Assembly (NCBI GenBank): GCA_900315695.1
Contig: ONAE01000001.1
Coordinates: 1 to 64,000, forward strand
DNA length: 64,000 nt
Origin: an uncultured Prevotella sp.
GTDB lineage: Bacteria > Bacteroidota > Bacteroidia > Bacteroidales > Bacteroidaceae
Direction: 5' to 3'
Part shown: positions 23,803-34,279 of the stretch, piece after piece
Numbering within the stretch: the stretch's first letter is position 1
Layout of the letters: every line of letters starts with the position of its first letter
Made by a program: the position numbers and the translations under genes
The notes under the pieces: generated by a model
What the model was told of the DNA's origin: nothing
What the model saw: only the letters and a program-made list of their open reading frames with translations
Databases searched by the model: none

Positions 23803-23870
23803 TAAAACAGCAAGAATTTGCGAAAAGTCATTTTTCACAAGGCTTGCGGAAGGGAGAAATGCAATATAAA

Positions 23871-24239
23871 CTAGTATTTCTTTATCAAGGATTCAATAGC
23901 CTCCTTAAGCGGAAGAAGATCATCTTTAATAACGGATACGATAATATCCTCGTCAATATTGGCGTATTCATGGGAAATAATATTCCTAAGTCCATAGATT
24001 GCATTCCAAGGAATATTGGGATAGGCATCTAAGGGCTTATTCTCATTCTTCAAGAGTTTGCCAACATGTTCACCAATGATCTGAAGTCGCATCACACATG
24101 CATTAAATGCCATCACATCGGTAGGAGTAGTCATAAAATCATTAACGGTGGTTCTTCCTTCACTCCATTCCTGAATGAGGTTAATAGACTCAAGAATATC
24201 TTCCAGTCTGTCGTGAAGTGTCAGTTGATTATCAGACAT
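23871..24239 (-). CDS. hepT: HepT-type toxin ribonuclease
   Basis: 122 residues from the ATG at 24239, which overlaps the MntA stop by 8 bases; ATG 24248 is possible. This is a four-helix HEPN protein with the RxxxxHxY active motif RNIISHEY, typical of the DUF86/HepT family. In characterised pairs the free toxin cleaves RNA and is silenced when MntA adds AMP to the motif Tyr. Confidence 0.88.
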   Translation of the reverse strand: MSDNQLTLHDRLEDILESINLIQEWSEGRTTVNDFMTTPTDVMAFNACVMRLQIIGEHVGKLLKNENKPLDAYPNIPWNAIYGLRNIISHEYANIDEDIIVSVIKDDLLPLKEAIESLIKKY

Positions 24240-24525
24240 AGATGGCATCTCGTTGAATGTTGGACTTAAATAGAGGACGGAGAGAATCACGGAATCTCAC
24301 AAGATCGACCTCACAATTGAAAAGTTGCTTCAAAGCCTCTTTGAGTTCGTACATCAATTGCAAAGAGGGCTTTTCAACTTCCACAACAATGTCAATATCA
24401 CTATTCTCGGTATTCTCTTTTCTGGCCACAGAACCAAAAATACCAAGTTTAGTAATACCAAACTTCTGGGCAAAGGTCTTTTTGAAACCTGCCAGTTTGT
24501 CGATGCAATCTTGAAGTACTAACAT
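24232..24525 (-). CDS. mntA: MntA-type nucleotidyltransferase antitoxin
   Basis: 97 residues, minimal nucleotidyltransferase. IFGSVARKE, then SDIDIVVE gives the GSx10DxD catalytic pattern with both Asp. The third acidic residue lies near CEVDLV. In MntA-HepT pairs this enzyme AMPylates HepT. It precedes and overlaps hepT, the usual order. Confidence 0.88.
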   Translation of the reverse strand: MLVLQDCIDKLAGFKKTFAQKFGITKLGIFGSVARKENTENSDIDIVVEVEKPSLQLMYELKEALKQLFNCEVDLVRFRDSLRPLFKSNIQRDAIYV

Positions 24526-24547
24526 ACTATCTTATACTTTTCGATGG

Positions 24548-24579
24548 CAAAGATAAGGATTATTCTGTTAAGTTCCAAA
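24548..24579 (-). promoter_or_regulatory. promoter of mntA-hepT
   Basis: On the minus strand, TTTG (24579-24576), 20 bases, then TATCTTTG (24555-24548); the ATG at 24525 follows. Confidence 0.65.
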
Positions 24580-24601
24580 TAATTTGGAGATAATTTACAA
24601 A

Positions 24602-24637
24602 ATCGAGGCACCTGATGGGAGTATCAGATGCCTCGAT
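24602..24637. terminator. terminator after the outer-membrane barrel gene
   Basis: ATCGAGGCACCTGAT (24602-24616) pairs with ATCAGATGCCTCGAT (24623-24637), with one mismatch. The outer arm ATCGAGGCA is the same as in the hairpin at 22891. Confidence 0.75.
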
Positions 24638-24651
24638 GAGGTTTTGTATTT

Positions 24652-27564
24652 TCAGAATCTGCGGCCTCCACCGCCGAAGCCACCGGGACGTCCGCCAGGA
24701 CGACCACCAGGTCTGCCGCCGCCAGGACCGCCTCCGAAGCCGAAGGGATTCTTACCGCCTCCGAAGAGGTTCAGACGGTAGATGACATGCAGCATGCCGT
24801 AGCTGGTGATGGAGTTGTATTCGGTATCGGTGCGCCCCATCGCAGAGATGGCACGGCTGAAGGTGGACTGCCGGTGCAGGATGTCGTAGAGCTGCAGGGA
24901 GATGGTGAGGGGCTTGCCCTTAAGAAATCCCTGTGAAAGCTGCGCATTCCAGATAAGCTCGTTGGTGTTCATAGAGGCATCGTTGTAACCGCGACGGCTC
25001 TGCATATTGATATTGGTGGTGAGGGCAGTGCCCCAGGGGGCTGTGATGCCTACCAGACCACCGTAGCTGAACTGCCACGTGTCGAGGTTATTACTGGTCT
25101 GCTGATCATTACGTGAATGGTTGTAGCCTACACCACCGCTGAGCTCTACTTCGAGCCAATCATTACGATAGCTGAATGCCAGTCGCTGGTTGATATTGAC
25201 AGACTTCGTGATGCTCTTCTGCGACTCGGACATACTGTTGACGCTGGCATAGCCCACATAGTGGTTGTAACCGGTATTGGTGAAGGAGTTGATATTGAAG
25301 TAGGCTGCGCTGTCGAGGGCAGTGTTGAACACCAAGCCGGCATAGGCATTCCAGTTACCGTCGATATTCTCAGGACGTGTGACACGGGCACCAGAGCTGG
25401 TGTCGAGGGTTACCTTGTTACTGATGGCATTGCTCGTAGTGGAGAGTCCTGCCCAGGTGGCAATGGAACGCTGGTGGGCCTGCACGTAGTTGTTGTAGAA
25501 GATACGGAGGTTCTGCGTGAACGAGGGTTTCAGTCCCGCATTACCAACCTTGATGTTCAACGGGTCGCTGTCGTCAACGATTTCGAGCAGGTCGCCCATC
25601 TGAGGCTGGTTGATGTTGGCGAAGTAGTTCACACGCAACTGGCTCACCTCTGAGCGCTTCCAACGGAAATCGAGGGTCGGCGTGAAGTTGGTGACAGTGC
25701 GGGTGGTGTCGCTATGATGCCCCTGATAGTCCTGAACGAAATGGGATTTCTGGGGCACAAGGCGCACACCGACGTTGAAATTGTACATCTTACGTACCAC
25801 GCGCAGCATGAGTTCTAAGTTGTGAGTATAGTTGCGATACTCGGAGAATCGGCTCAGATCGTCGTCACGATAACCCTCAATGGGCTGATAGGGAGCGAGG
25901 TAGGTATCCCATGTGCGATAATCCGGTGTCCAGATGGGACTTATTGGCGCATAGCTGAAATCGTAGGTGCTACGATCGCTCTTCGTATAGTCGTAACGGT
26001 ACTGATAGATGAACTGGAGATAGACCTGACGGAAGATTGGCTCGCTATAGGTGAGGCGGGCACGGTAGTTCCAGTTCTTGGTAGGGGTGTCGTTATAGCG
26101 ACGGGTGATGTAGCTGGAGTCGTTCTCATACTGATAGAACATCACAACAGCATCGTTGATTGACTGGCTTCCGCCATTGCTCCAGTTACCATTGAGCTGG
26201 AGGGTAATGTTACGGCCTGTGGAGCTGAGTTTGCGGTTGAACTGAAGCATACCGCCCAGGTTTTTGGAGTCGCTATAGCTGACGTTGTTCTGCACACGGT
26301 TGTTCTTCACAATGCCGAGATCAATGAGCTGACCGAGCTCCTCAAGGGGATTGGAGACGTATTGATAGGGATCCTTATCAAAGGTGGCCTCGTCGCTGCG
26401 GTCAAGTCCGTCGTTGGAGTTGATGCGCAAGGTGGGGCGGAACAGGATATTGGTCATGGAGTCGGGCTGCCACTCAATGCGCATCTGGGCATTCCAGCTG
26501 TTACCACGTGAGAAGACACGAGAGACGCTGTTGGAGAATGCAGAGGTGGTGGCATCGTAGATCTGCTCTGAAGAGCGTTTCGCCAACTGGTCGCCATTGG
26601 AGTGGTTCCAGCGGATGCTACCATCCAGTTTGAATTTGTCCTTTATCTCATAGTTGACATTGGCACCTACCATCTTAGTGGCATTGAGCCCTTGACGCTG
26701 CTGTCCCCAGCGTCCGCCACCGCCACCGCCAGGGAAGCCCATATCGTTGACGTTATTGGCGCGGGTGAAGAGCATCACCTTCAGATTATCTTTCATCACG
26801 GCACCCATGCCTCGGCCAGCGTAACGTTTCTTTGTTCCGATACCGAGATCGACATTGGCCATCAGACCTTTGTTCATACCTTTCTTGATACCGAAGTCGA
26901 GCACGGTTTCTTCCTCACCATCCTGAATGCCACTGACACGGGCGAGGTCGCTCTGCTGGTCGTAGGCCTTGATGCGCTCAATGATGTTGGTGGGCAGGTT
27001 CTGCAGGGCTGTCTTCGTGTCGCCTGTCATGAACTCCTTACCATCGACGAGGATCTTCTTGACTTCCTTACCGTTGATCTTGATGGTTCCGTCGTCGCTG
27101 ACCTCAGCACCGGGGAGGCGTTTCACAAGTTCTTCGACAACAGATCCTTCGGGTGTACGGAAGGCGCTGGCATTATACATAAAGGTGTCGGCCTTCAGCG
27201 TAACTTTTGAGGCTCTTGCCGTCACCGTGGCGCCCTTCAGCATGATGGCATCGGGCTCCAGGGTGATGGTTCCGGCGGAAAAATCTTTTCCGTCACGGAT
27301 ATTTAGTTGTTTTGTGTAAGTCTTAAAACCAACGTAGGTAATTTTTAAGGTATATTTGCCATCGTGGGGAGCGCGGATCGAGAAACCGCCATTCATATTG
27401 GTAAGCGCATTGGCTACCACTTTCTCACCACTCAAAATGGAAGCCGTCGCTTGAATGACGGCCTCCTGCGTGTCCTGTTCAACAACCTTACCTGAAACTA
27501 ATCTCTGGGCATTTGCCACGACTGACGTAATCAATACGACAGTCACAAGTATCACTTTTCTCAT
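24652..27564 (-). CDS. outer-membrane beta-barrel protein with carboxypeptidase-like N-terminal domain
   Basis: 970 residues from the ATG at 27564, which starts a clean signal peptide (MRKVILVTVVLITSVVANAQ). A carboxypeptidase regulatory-like Ig fold follows (about 24-105: VSGKVVEQDTQEAVIQATAS, GKYTLKITYVGFKTYTK). A plug-like segment comes next (EELVKRLPGAEVSDDGTIKI), then a long barrel rich in aromatic strands. This matches the TonB-receptor-like outer-membrane barrel family of Bacteroidota. The C-terminus is a Gly/Pro/Arg-rich tail with repeated RPGG, ending in Phe. No SusD partner is adjacent. Confidence 0.82.
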   Translation of the reverse strand: MRKVILVTVVLITSVVANAQRLVSGKVVEQDTQEAVIQATASILSGEKVVANALTNMNGGFSIRAPHDGKYTLKITYVGFKTYTKQLNIRDGKDFSAGTITLEPDAIMLKGATVTARASKVTLKADTFMYNASAFRTPEGSVVEELVKRLPGAEVSDDGTIKINGKEVKKILVDGKEFMTGDTKTALQNLPTNIIERIKAYDQQSDLARVSGIQDGEEETVLDFGIKKGMNKGLMANVDLGIGTKKRYAGRGMGAVMKDNLKVMLFTRANNVNDMGFPGGGGGGRWGQQRQGLNATKMVGANVNYEIKDKFKLDGSIRWNHSNGDQLAKRSSEQIYDATTSAFSNSVSRVFSRGNSWNAQMRIEWQPDSMTNILFRPTLRINSNDGLDRSDEATFDKDPYQYVSNPLEELGQLIDLGIVKNNRVQNNVSYSDSKNLGGMLQFNRKLSSTGRNITLQLNGNWSNGGSQSINDAVVMFYQYENDSSYITRRYNDTPTKNWNYRARLTYSEPIFRQVYLQFIYQYRYDYTKSDRSTYDFSYAPISPIWTPDYRTWDTYLAPYQPIEGYRDDDLSRFSEYRNYTHNLELMLRVVRKMYNFNVGVRLVPQKSHFVQDYQGHHSDTTRTVTNFTPTLDFRWKRSEVSQLRVNYFANINQPQMGDLLEIVDDSDPLNIKVGNAGLKPSFTQNLRIFYNNYVQAHQRSIATWAGLSTTSNAISNKVTLDTSSGARVTRPENIDGNWNAYAGLVFNTALDSAAYFNINSFTNTGYNHYVGYASVNSMSESQKSITKSVNINQRLAFSYRNDWLEVELSGGVGYNHSRNDQQTSNNLDTWQFSYGGLVGITAPWGTALTTNINMQSRRGYNDASMNTNELIWNAQLSQGFLKGKPLTISLQLYDILHRQSTFSRAISAMGRTDTEYNSITSYGMLHVIYRLNLFGGGKNPFGFGGGPGGGRPGGRPGGRPGGFGGGGRRF

Positions 27565-27666
27565 TAAAATATCTAATAGTTGACTTTTTGACGGATGAAA
27601 TCTGGAAAAGTTTAATGGCATCGGCATTTTTTTTATATTTTATGCTTTTCTTTCAGATATAAATCG

Positions 27667-27674
27667 TATCTTTG
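27667..27674 (+). promoter_or_regulatory. -7 element for aroB
   Basis: TATCTTTG lies 40 bases before the aroB start; no clear -33 TTG at 19-20 bases. Confidence 0.45.
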
Positions 27675-27714
27675 CACCGCATAAACAAACAGGCAAACCT
27701 GTTACCATTAAGAT

Positions 27715-28764
27715 ATGAACTCTCAAAAAGTTGTCATTGCGGAAGATTTAGGACAGTCGCTGAAAGAGGCGATAGAGGCCTGTGAGCGCGATAAGGTGTT
27801 CATGCTGATGGACGAGACGACTGAGAAGTGTTGTCTGCCTGTGGTTGAAGCTGCTGCCGGGCTCCAGGATGCCAAGCAAATCATCATCGGAGCGACCGAC
27901 ACACACAAGACACTCGAGTCGCTGGCTCATGTATGGGAAGAACTGGGAACAGGCGGCGGCACCCGTCACTCCTTATTAATAAATATAGGTGGTGGCATGG
28001 TGACTGATCTTGGCGGGTTCGCCGCCTCGACGTTTAAGAGAGGAATCAATTACATCAATATACCTACTACCCTACTCTCGATGGTAGATGCCAGTGTAGG
28101 CGGGAAGACGGGTATCAACTTCAGAGGACTGAAGAATGAGATTGGCGTTTTCAACAATGCCTCTACCGTGATTCTTGATACGCAGTTCCTGAAGACCCTC
28201 GATGCAGAGAACATCTGTTCTGGCTATGCAGAGATGCTGAAGCACGGACTGATCTCCAACGAGAAGATGTGGGCAGAGTTGATGAACTTTAATCTGGAAC
28301 AGCCGGATTTGAGGCAGCTGAGCCGGATGGTGGCCGACAGCGTAGCCGTGAAGGAGCGCATCGTCACTGAGGATCCGACAGAGCAGGGCATCCGTAAGGC
28401 ACTGAACCTGGGACACACCGTGGGACATGCCTTTGAGTCGTTCGCCCTGAAGCGCCAACCCGTGTTACACGGCTATGCAGTGGCCTGGGGCTTGATCTGC
28501 GAACTCTACCTGAGTTGTATGAAGACGGGATTCCCCACGGACAAGATGCACCAGACCGTGAGATTCATCAAAGAGCACTATGGGATGATGACCATCATCT
28601 GTGATGACTATCCCACCCTGCTGGAGCTGATGACGCACGACAAGAAGAATGTGGCTGGCACCATCAATTTCACGCTGTTGGGAGGTATCGGAGACATCCG
28701 CATCAACCAGACAGCCACAAAGGAAGAAATCTATGAGGCGCTCGATTTCTATCGGGAGAGCTGA
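27715..28764 (+). CDS. aroB: 3-dehydroquinate synthase
   Basis: 349 residues, usual length. NAD-binding INIGGGMVTDLGGFAAST, the SVGGKTGINF segment and metal/active-site GYAEMLKHGLI and NLGHTVGHAFE (with the metal-binding His) identify AroB. It converts DAHP to 3-dehydroquinate in the shikimate pathway, which also supplies chorismate for the neighbouring menaquinone operon. It is convergent with menE, with an 80-base gap. Confidence 0.96.
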   Translation: MNSQKVVIAEDLGQSLKEAIEACERDKVFMLMDETTEKCCLPVVEAAAGLQDAKQIIIGATDTHKTLESLAHVWEELGTGGGTRHSLLINIGGGMVTDLGGFAASTFKRGINYINIPTTLLSMVDASVGGKTGINFRGLKNEIGVFNNASTVILDTQFLKTLDAENICSGYAEMLKHGLISNEKMWAELMNFNLEQPDLRQLSRMVADSVAVKERIVTEDPTEQGIRKALNLGHTVGHAFESFALKRQPVLHGYAVAWGLICELYLSCMKTGFPTDKMHQTVRFIKEHYGMMTIICDDYPTLLELMTHDKKNVAGTINFTLLGGIGDIRINQTATKEEIYEALDFYRES

Positions 28765-28844
28765 CAAGATAAGATTTCCAATCAACTTTTTAGACCTAAT
28801 CATATTACTAACTAATCAGGGTAGGGCTGCTCGGGAGAGTGGTC

Positions 28845-29822
28845 CTATCTGTTTTTAGCGATGTTCTCTGCTTCTTTGCGCGCAGGCTTGCCCGTTTCTG
28901 TTAAAGGTATCTTATCAACATGAAGATACGCCTTCGGCTGATTATATTTGGGAAGCACCCGGGCACACACCTGTCGAGCCTCATCAACAGTGCCTTCGGT
29001 GAGCAGGACTACAACCTCGCCAAACTTGGCATCAGGGCGTTTCGTGATGAGGAAAGGCACTTGCAGATGAGGGTGCAACAGTCGCTCCACCTGCTCGATC
29101 TGAATCTTGATACCACCAGAACAGATGACATTATCTTTACGCCCCAGAATGCGAAACTTATCACTGGGGCCTGTCCCTGATGATAAGTCGGCGATGTCGT
29201 TAGTAATCAGACGGGAAGGAGAGACCAAGGGGGCATCGATCACCAAGCAATCGTCTTCATTCATACTTACTTTGACTGAAGGGAAGGGCGTGTACCAGTC
29301 GGACGCATCAGCACCATTCAATCGACGGAGGGCAATATGCGAAAGCGTCTCTGTCATACCGTAAGTGCTCCATACGTGGTTGGGGAAGTCTTTCAGCGCC
29401 GAGGCAAGGGTCTCGTCGATGGCACCACCCCCGATAATCAGGTGACGGATTTGTTTGAGACGCTCACACTCCTCAGCTACCTGAAGGGAGTTATAGACCT
29501 GCATAGGCACCATCGCGGCGAAGTCGATCTGACAAAGGTTATCATCTAACGGATGACCTGAAGGCTCAACAGTTATCAGTTTCAGATGGCGCTCAAGGGC
29601 ACGCACAACCATCATCTTACCTGCTATATAATCGAGCGACATACAGAGCAATGCCGTATCGCCTTCCTGGAGTCCGAGGAAATCGCAGGTGATACGGGCC
29701 GAGTTAAGCATCCGCTGCTTCTCTACGAGCATCGGCTTCGGCGCCCCAGTAGATCCACTCGTCTGCACATGGACAAAAGGACTGTCGTTATTCCATTCAG
29801 CTAAAAATTCCTCTAAAGACAT
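28845..29822 (-). CDS. menE: o-succinylbenzoate-CoA ligase
   Basis: 325 residues, short as in other Bacteroidota. ANL-superfamily motifs are present: QTSGSTGAPKPM (P-loop), STYGMTET, and GRKDNVICSGGIKI followed by the C-terminal Lys region TETGKPARKE. It activates o-succinylbenzoate with CoA in menaquinone synthesis. Last gene of the operon; the start overlaps menC by 10 bases. Confidence 0.93.
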   Translation of the reverse strand: MSLEEFLAEWNNDSPFVHVQTSGSTGAPKPMLVEKQRMLNSARITCDFLGLQEGDTALLCMSLDYIAGKMMVVRALERHLKLITVEPSGHPLDDNLCQIDFAAMVPMQVYNSLQVAEECERLKQIRHLIIGGGAIDETLASALKDFPNHVWSTYGMTETLSHIALRRLNGADASDWYTPFPSVKVSMNEDDCLVIDAPLVSPSRLITNDIADLSSGTGPSDKFRILGRKDNVICSGGIKIQIEQVERLLHPHLQVPFLITKRPDAKFGEVVVLLTEGTVDEARQVCARVLPKYNQPKAYLHVDKIPLTETGKPARKEAENIAKNR

Positions 29823-30829
29823 AGTAATTTGTCTTTGATGATCGTGAGGGGCATGGGGATATTATCGGTGAAGAGCTGACCTGTGCCAAGACCCTGAGGC
29901 ATCGTGATGTGAGGGCCATAGACATCGGAGGCAAACTGGGCGATGGCATTCAGACCGATGTTACTCTCAAGGGCAGAGGTGATCCATGAGCCGATGCTTT
30001 GTTCCTTAGCAGTAGCAATCCACTCCCGACAACCATTCATGCCACCATGAAGCGAGGGTTTGAGAATGATGTAACGAGGCTTGATGATGTTCAGCATATG
30101 CCCTTTGATATCCGGATCATTCACACCGATGAGTTCTTCATCGAGGGCGATGGGCAGGGGTGACTCGCGACAGAGTTCTGCCATATAAGCCCACTGTCCC
30201 TGACGGATGGGCTGTTCGATGCTGTGGATGGCATATTGCGAGAGGAGTTCCAGTTTATAGAGCGCCTCCTCGTAATTGAAGGCTCCGTTGGCATCGAGGC
30301 GCAGTTCCACTTCGTGGAAGGAGAAACGATCACGGATGCGCTTCACGAGATCCAGTTCCTGTTCGAAGTCGATGGCGCCGATCTTCAGTTTCACACAGCG
30401 GAAGCCTTTCTCCAGCTTCTCTTCCATCCGCTGGAGCATCTCGTCGTAACGCCCCATCCACACGAGTCCGTTGATGGGGATGCCTTCTTCACCACGACTG
30501 AAGGGTGTGTCGAAGAGCAGGTTGCCATTCCGGAGGTTCAGCAGAGCCGTCTCCAGTCCGAACAGCATCGAAGGGTAAGGGCGAAGGGCATCGACATCAA
30601 TATCGCCTTTCTGACAGAGGTCCTGACAGAAGCTATTGAGTTTCGATTCATACACCTCATCAGGCAGAGCATCGCAGCTGAGGTCAGGTAACGGGGCACA
30701 CTCGCCGATACCTGTCCGTTCACCATCAGTCAGACGAACCAACCAGATCTTTCGGGTCGTATAAACCCCTCGGGATGTCCCCGCCGGCTGCTTAAAATGC
30801 AATAGCCGCTTTTCGATTTGACAGATCAT
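29813..30829 (-). CDS. menC: o-succinylbenzoate synthase
   Basis: 338 residues, enolase superfamily. The VKLKIG motif carries the KxK acid-base pair, LRLDANGAF a metal ligand and SIEQPI another; a C-terminal Lys lies in [10 protein letters not shown]. It dehydrates SHCHC to o-succinylbenzoate. The start overlaps the menB stop (ATGA). Confidence 0.93.
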   Translation of the reverse strand: MICQIEKRLLHFKQPAGTSRGVYTTRKIWLVRLTDGERTGIGECAPLPDLSCDALPDEVYESKLNSFCQDLCQKGDIDVDALRPYPSMLFGLETALLNLRNGNLLFDTPFSRGEEGIPINGLVWMGRYDEMLQRMEEKLEKGFRCVKLKIGAIDFEQELDLVKRIRDRFSFHEVELRLDANGAFNYEEALYKLELLSQYAIHSIEQPIRQGQWAYMAELCRESPLPIALDEELIGVNDPDIKGHMLNIIKPRYIILKPSLHGGMNGCREWIATAKEQSIGSWITSALESNIGLNAIAQFASDVYGPHITMPQGLGTGQLFTDNIPMPLTIIKDKLLCL

Positions 30830-31677
30830 GGTAGTTTGGGATATTTCTTGAAATCGGGCTTACGTTTCTCTAGGAAGGCCTTGCCACCTTCTTGGGCTTC
30901 GTCGAGGAAATAGTAGAGCATGGTGCAGTCGCCGGCCAATTCCTGAATGCCAGCCTGGCCATCGAGCTCTGCATTCAGTCCTGCCTTAATCATGCGCAAA
31001 GCCAGAGGCGAACGCTCCATCATGATCTCTGCCCACTCCACACACTCATCCTCCAGGCGTTCGATAGGAACAACCTTGTTCACCATACCCATCTCCTCAG
31101 CTTCTTTTGCCGAGTATTGACGACAGAGGAACCAAATCTCACGCGCCTTCTTCTGACCCACGATACGGGCGAGATAGGATGAGCCGAAGCCTGCATCAAA
31201 GGAGCCAACCTTAGGACCTGTCTGTCCGAAGATGGCATTTTCAGAGGCAATCGTAAGGTCACAGACCAGATGCAGCACATGACCGCCTCCGATGGCATAA
31301 CCATTCACCATCGCGATGACAGGCTTGGGCAAGCGACGGATCTGCATCTGTACATCAAGCACACTAAGACGGGGCACTCCGTCTTCATCAACATAGCCGC
31401 CACGACCTTTTACGTGCATGTCGCCACCCGAACAGAAGGCATGTTTCACATCAGCCAAAGTCTTTCCTTCTGGCACCTCAGACATGGCACCTGTGAGCAG
31501 CACCACAGAGATATCCTGCATCTCACGACACATCGAGAAAGCCTGTGACAACTCCCAAGTGGTCTTGGGCGTAAAGGCATTCCGGTAACGGGCACGATTG
31601 ATGGTGATCTTGGCAATACCATTATATTCCTCGAAGAGGATCTCCTCAAACTTTCGAATTTCTTTCCAGTCTCTCAT
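30826..31677 (-). CDS. menB: 1,4-dihydroxy-2-naphthoyl-CoA synthase
   Basis: 283 residues, crotonase family. The oxyanion segment FCSGGDMH, the [16 protein letters not shown] helix and the [18 protein letters not shown] loop are typical of MenB, and the C-terminal KYPKLP tail fits. It closes the naphthoquinone ring. ATGA overlaps on both sides show translational coupling. Confidence 0.95.
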   Translation of the reverse strand: MRDWKEIRKFEEILFEEYNGIAKITINRARYRNAFTPKTTWELSQAFSMCREMQDISVVLLTGAMSEVPEGKTLADVKHAFCSGGDMHVKGRGGYVDEDGVPRLSVLDVQMQIRRLPKPVIAMVNGYAIGGGHVLHLVCDLTIASENAIFGQTGPKVGSFDAGFGSSYLARIVGQKKAREIWFLCRQYSAKEAEEMGMVNKVVPIERLEDECVEWAEIMMERSPLALRMIKAGLNAELDGQAGIQELAGDCTMLYYFLDEAQEGGKAFLEKRKPDFKKYPKLP

Positions 31678-33221
31678 ATCTTTAGTGATTTATAATAGTC
31701 TTTATATACTTGTTCATCGGCGGCGGCATCGGTGAATACCTCCAATAGCACAGGACGGTCGCTATCTATATTTAATAAGGTGTCGATGCCAGCGCGAAGC
31801 TGGGGCATATCAGAAGCTGAGAGATACACGACATCATTCTGTTGGCAGATGCCCTCAGCGTTGGCATGATGTGCTGCAGCAACAAAGGTATCACGGGCAG
31901 GACTTTGTTCCAAGCCAGGGAGCATGTTGAAGATGCCGCCTCGCCCGTTGTTGAGTAAAAGGATGCGAAGATTACCCCTCAGATTCTGATTCCACAAGGC
32001 ATTCTGATCGTAGAAGAAACTCAGGTCGCCAATGACACAGTACACGCGATCATCAGACACCACTGAGAAGCCTGCTGCCGTAGAGAGTGAGCCCTCGATG
32101 CCGTTGACACCACGATTACACCACACAGGATGTTTGGCAAAGCTGTTGGCCAGACGAATGGCGGTGCTGTTGGCATAATGGATCTGCGCCTCACCCACAT
32201 AACGCTCAAAATACTTCACTGCAGCCATCTGGGAATAGGCTGGTTCATAAGCATCGGCCTGTTGCCGGATACGGGTAAGCAGTTCATCCCACTTCTGCAT
32301 GAAGGGATGAGGTTCCATCACCATCATGAAACGGATATGATCAGCCACTGCCTCACCATCACCTTGGAAGATGTGCGTGAGATTCATAAAAGTGTCATTG
32401 ACCTCGCCCGAGGCATTCACCACCCACGTCTCCTTGGCCTTACGCAAGAAACGCTTCAGACGTTTGCTCACAATGGAGCCCCCGATATAGAGTACGAAGT
32501 CAGGGAGATAAGTCTCATCATCACCTATCAGCGAGACAGCCTCATCGAAAAGCGGGTTCATGGGTTGACCACTGATCAGCAAGGGGCGTTTGGCCTGCAG
32601 GAACATACGCGTGATATGGCTCAGAGTTGCTGGTGACATGTCGGCAGCAGCAAACTCAATCTTCCGTTCCACAGGAAGCGAAGCCACACTGTAGTCGAAG
32701 AGGGGTTCGGTGATGGGAACATTGATATGCACGGGTCCGCACCCACCCTGCAGGGCAGCTATCAAAGCCTCGTTCACCAGACGGTTACAATACCAGCGGG
32801 TATCATCATCATGTGGTTCTGGCAGGGATACAGCCTTCCTTACGAAACGCCCTAAGGCATCAGGCTGGGGCATCGTCTGTCCATCGAGCTGATCTATCCA
32901 TGCAGCAGGGCGATCGGCTGATATCACCACGATGGGGATATGCTGATAGAAAGCCTCAGTAACAGCAGGGGCGAGATTCAGCAGAGCCGTACCACTGGTG
33001 ACACACACCACAACAGGCTGTTTGCGGGCCTGTGCCATACCTAAGGCATAGAAGCCTGCCGAACGCTCGTCGGTTACAGGATAACATGCGATATCGGGGC
33101 ACTCGTTGAGGTTGTGCGCGATGGGTGAGTTACGACTACCTGGGCACACGACGGCATCACGTATGCCATGAGCCACAAGCAGTGAAGTGAGTATGTTTAC
33201 TTGTTCTTTATTGCTATACAT
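31674..33221 (-). CDS. menD: SEPHCHC synthase
   Basis: 515 residues from the ATG at 33221 (MYSNKEQVN), inside the menF end by 25 bases; the longer upstream frame is not family-like. ThDP-enzyme signatures are [23 protein letters not shown] with the catalytic Glu, and [14 protein letters not shown] for cofactor/Mg binding. It joins 2-oxoglutarate and isochorismate. Confidence 0.95.
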   Translation of the reverse strand: MYSNKEQVNILTSLLVAHGIRDAVVCPGSRNSPIAHNLNECPDIACYPVTDERSAGFYALGMAQARKQPVVVCVTSGTALLNLAPAVTEAFYQHIPIVVISADRPAAWIDQLDGQTMPQPDALGRFVRKAVSLPEPHDDDTRWYCNRLVNEALIAALQGGCGPVHINVPITEPLFDYSVASLPVERKIEFAAADMSPATLSHITRMFLQAKRPLLISGQPMNPLFDEAVSLIGDDETYLPDFVLYIGGSIVSKRLKRFLRKAKETWVVNASGEVNDTFMNLTHIFQGDGEAVADHIRFMMVMEPHPFMQKWDELLTRIRQQADAYEPAYSQMAAVKYFERYVGEAQIHYANSTAIRLANSFAKHPVWCNRGVNGIEGSLSTAAGFSVVSDDRVYCVIGDLSFFYDQNALWNQNLRGNLRILLLNNGRGGIFNMLPGLEQSPARDTFVAAAHHANAEGICQQNDVVYLSASDMPQLRAGIDTLLNIDSDRPVLLEVFTDAAADEQVYKDYYKSLKI

Positions 33222-34279
33222 CTTCTCATTGTATCTAATTTTGCCTCCGTCTCCTGCCACTCTTGTTCCTCAACACTGTCCTTCAGTAAACCGCCTCCTG
33301 CGTAGAGATGGCACACACCTTGCTCGATGTTCATGCAGCGCAGAGAGACATAGAGAAAGGTCTGCGCCTGTGGATCAAGCATCCCCATAAAGCCGCTGTA
33401 ATAGCAGCGGGGCGTGTGTTCGTGACGGACAATAAAATCAAAAGCACTCTTCTTGGGAATACCACAGACGGCCGGTGTGGGATGAAGCGACTGCAGGAGG
33501 TTGCCAATGTGAGTATTATCTGGCAAAGTAAAACTGAAGTCACTGCGCAGATGCACCAGATTAGCAGCACGCACGGTAGAAGGTCCTTCCTCACTGAAAT
33601 CACTGGCATACTGCTCCAGACACTCAGCGATATATGTTGCCACCATGCGCTGTTCCTGAATGTTCTTAGTGGTCCAAGTGATGGGCACATCCTTCAAGGG
33701 CGCATCGTATTTCAGTTGTTCTCCCTCCAGCTTCATGGTACCAGCCAAAGCAACAGTCTGCCACGCAGAGCCTTCACCTTTGAGCAGAATCTCTGGGGTA
33801 GCCGTCAGCCAACAACCACTCTTCTCTGTCCATACCAAAGCGATAAACAGACGGGGATAGAGCTCGCAGGCCTGAAGGAAGAAGTCCAAAGGCTTTTGGA
33901 AGTTCTGGGGGGTCTCATCCACACATCGCGCCAACACTATCTTCTGGAACGTACCCAGTTCCAATTGTGAATGCTCATTGGCAAAGTCGATGGCATAATG
34001 CATACGTGTGGCACCTGTCATGCCGATGCCATTGGTGACAGGGATTTCAAGCGGCAAGGCAGCAAGCGCAGCAAGCGACATCTGTTCCATCTTGTCAGGA
34101 TGTATCAGAAGAATGGGTTGTTCTGGTTTCACCTCAAAGGGCGCTATCACAAATCCACTCCTGCCATTCAGTTCTGCACAAGAGAACAACTCCGCTGGTG
34201 TTCCTTCCTTTTGGACGACCAGCGTCACCTCGTCAGAATAAGGCTGACGAAAGACGGCTATTCCTGATACCTCTGACAT
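33197..34279 (-). CDS. menF: isochorismate synthase
   Basis: 360 residues, chorismate-binding fold. KIVLARC, an ATPEILL segment, HLRSDFSF, LHPTPAVCGIPK, YYSGFMGML and YAGGGLLKDS are all hallmarks. It converts chorismate to isochorismate, the committed step. Its ATG overlaps the stop of the thioesterase gene by one base (TAATG). Confidence 0.94.
   Translation of the reverse strand: MSEVSGIAVFRQPYSDEVTLVVQKEGTPAELFSCAELNGRSGFVIAPFEVKPEQPILLIHPDKMEQMSLAALAALPLEIPVTNGIGMTGATRMHYAIDFANEHSQLELGTFQKIVLARCVDETPQNFQKPLDFFLQACELYPRLFIALVWTEKSGCWLTATPEILLKGEGSAWQTVALAGTMKLEGEQLKYDAPLKDVPITWTTKNIQEQRMVATYIAECLEQYASDFSEEGPSTVRAANLVHLRSDFSFTLPDNTHIGNLLQSLHPTPAVCGIPKKSAFDFIVRHEHTPRCYYSGFMGMLDPQAQTFLYVSLRCMNIEQGVCHLYAGGGLLKDSVEEQEWQETEAKLDTMRRCIAIKNK

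Noticed and set aside
24584..24781. Proline-rich plus-strand open frame (PGRPPGRPPG type)
   Set aside because: It is the complement of the Gly/Arg-rich tail of the outer-membrane barrel gene.
25117..27319. Several long plus-strand frames rich in Val and Ile
   Set aside because: They lie antisense to the barrel gene and reflect its codon bias.
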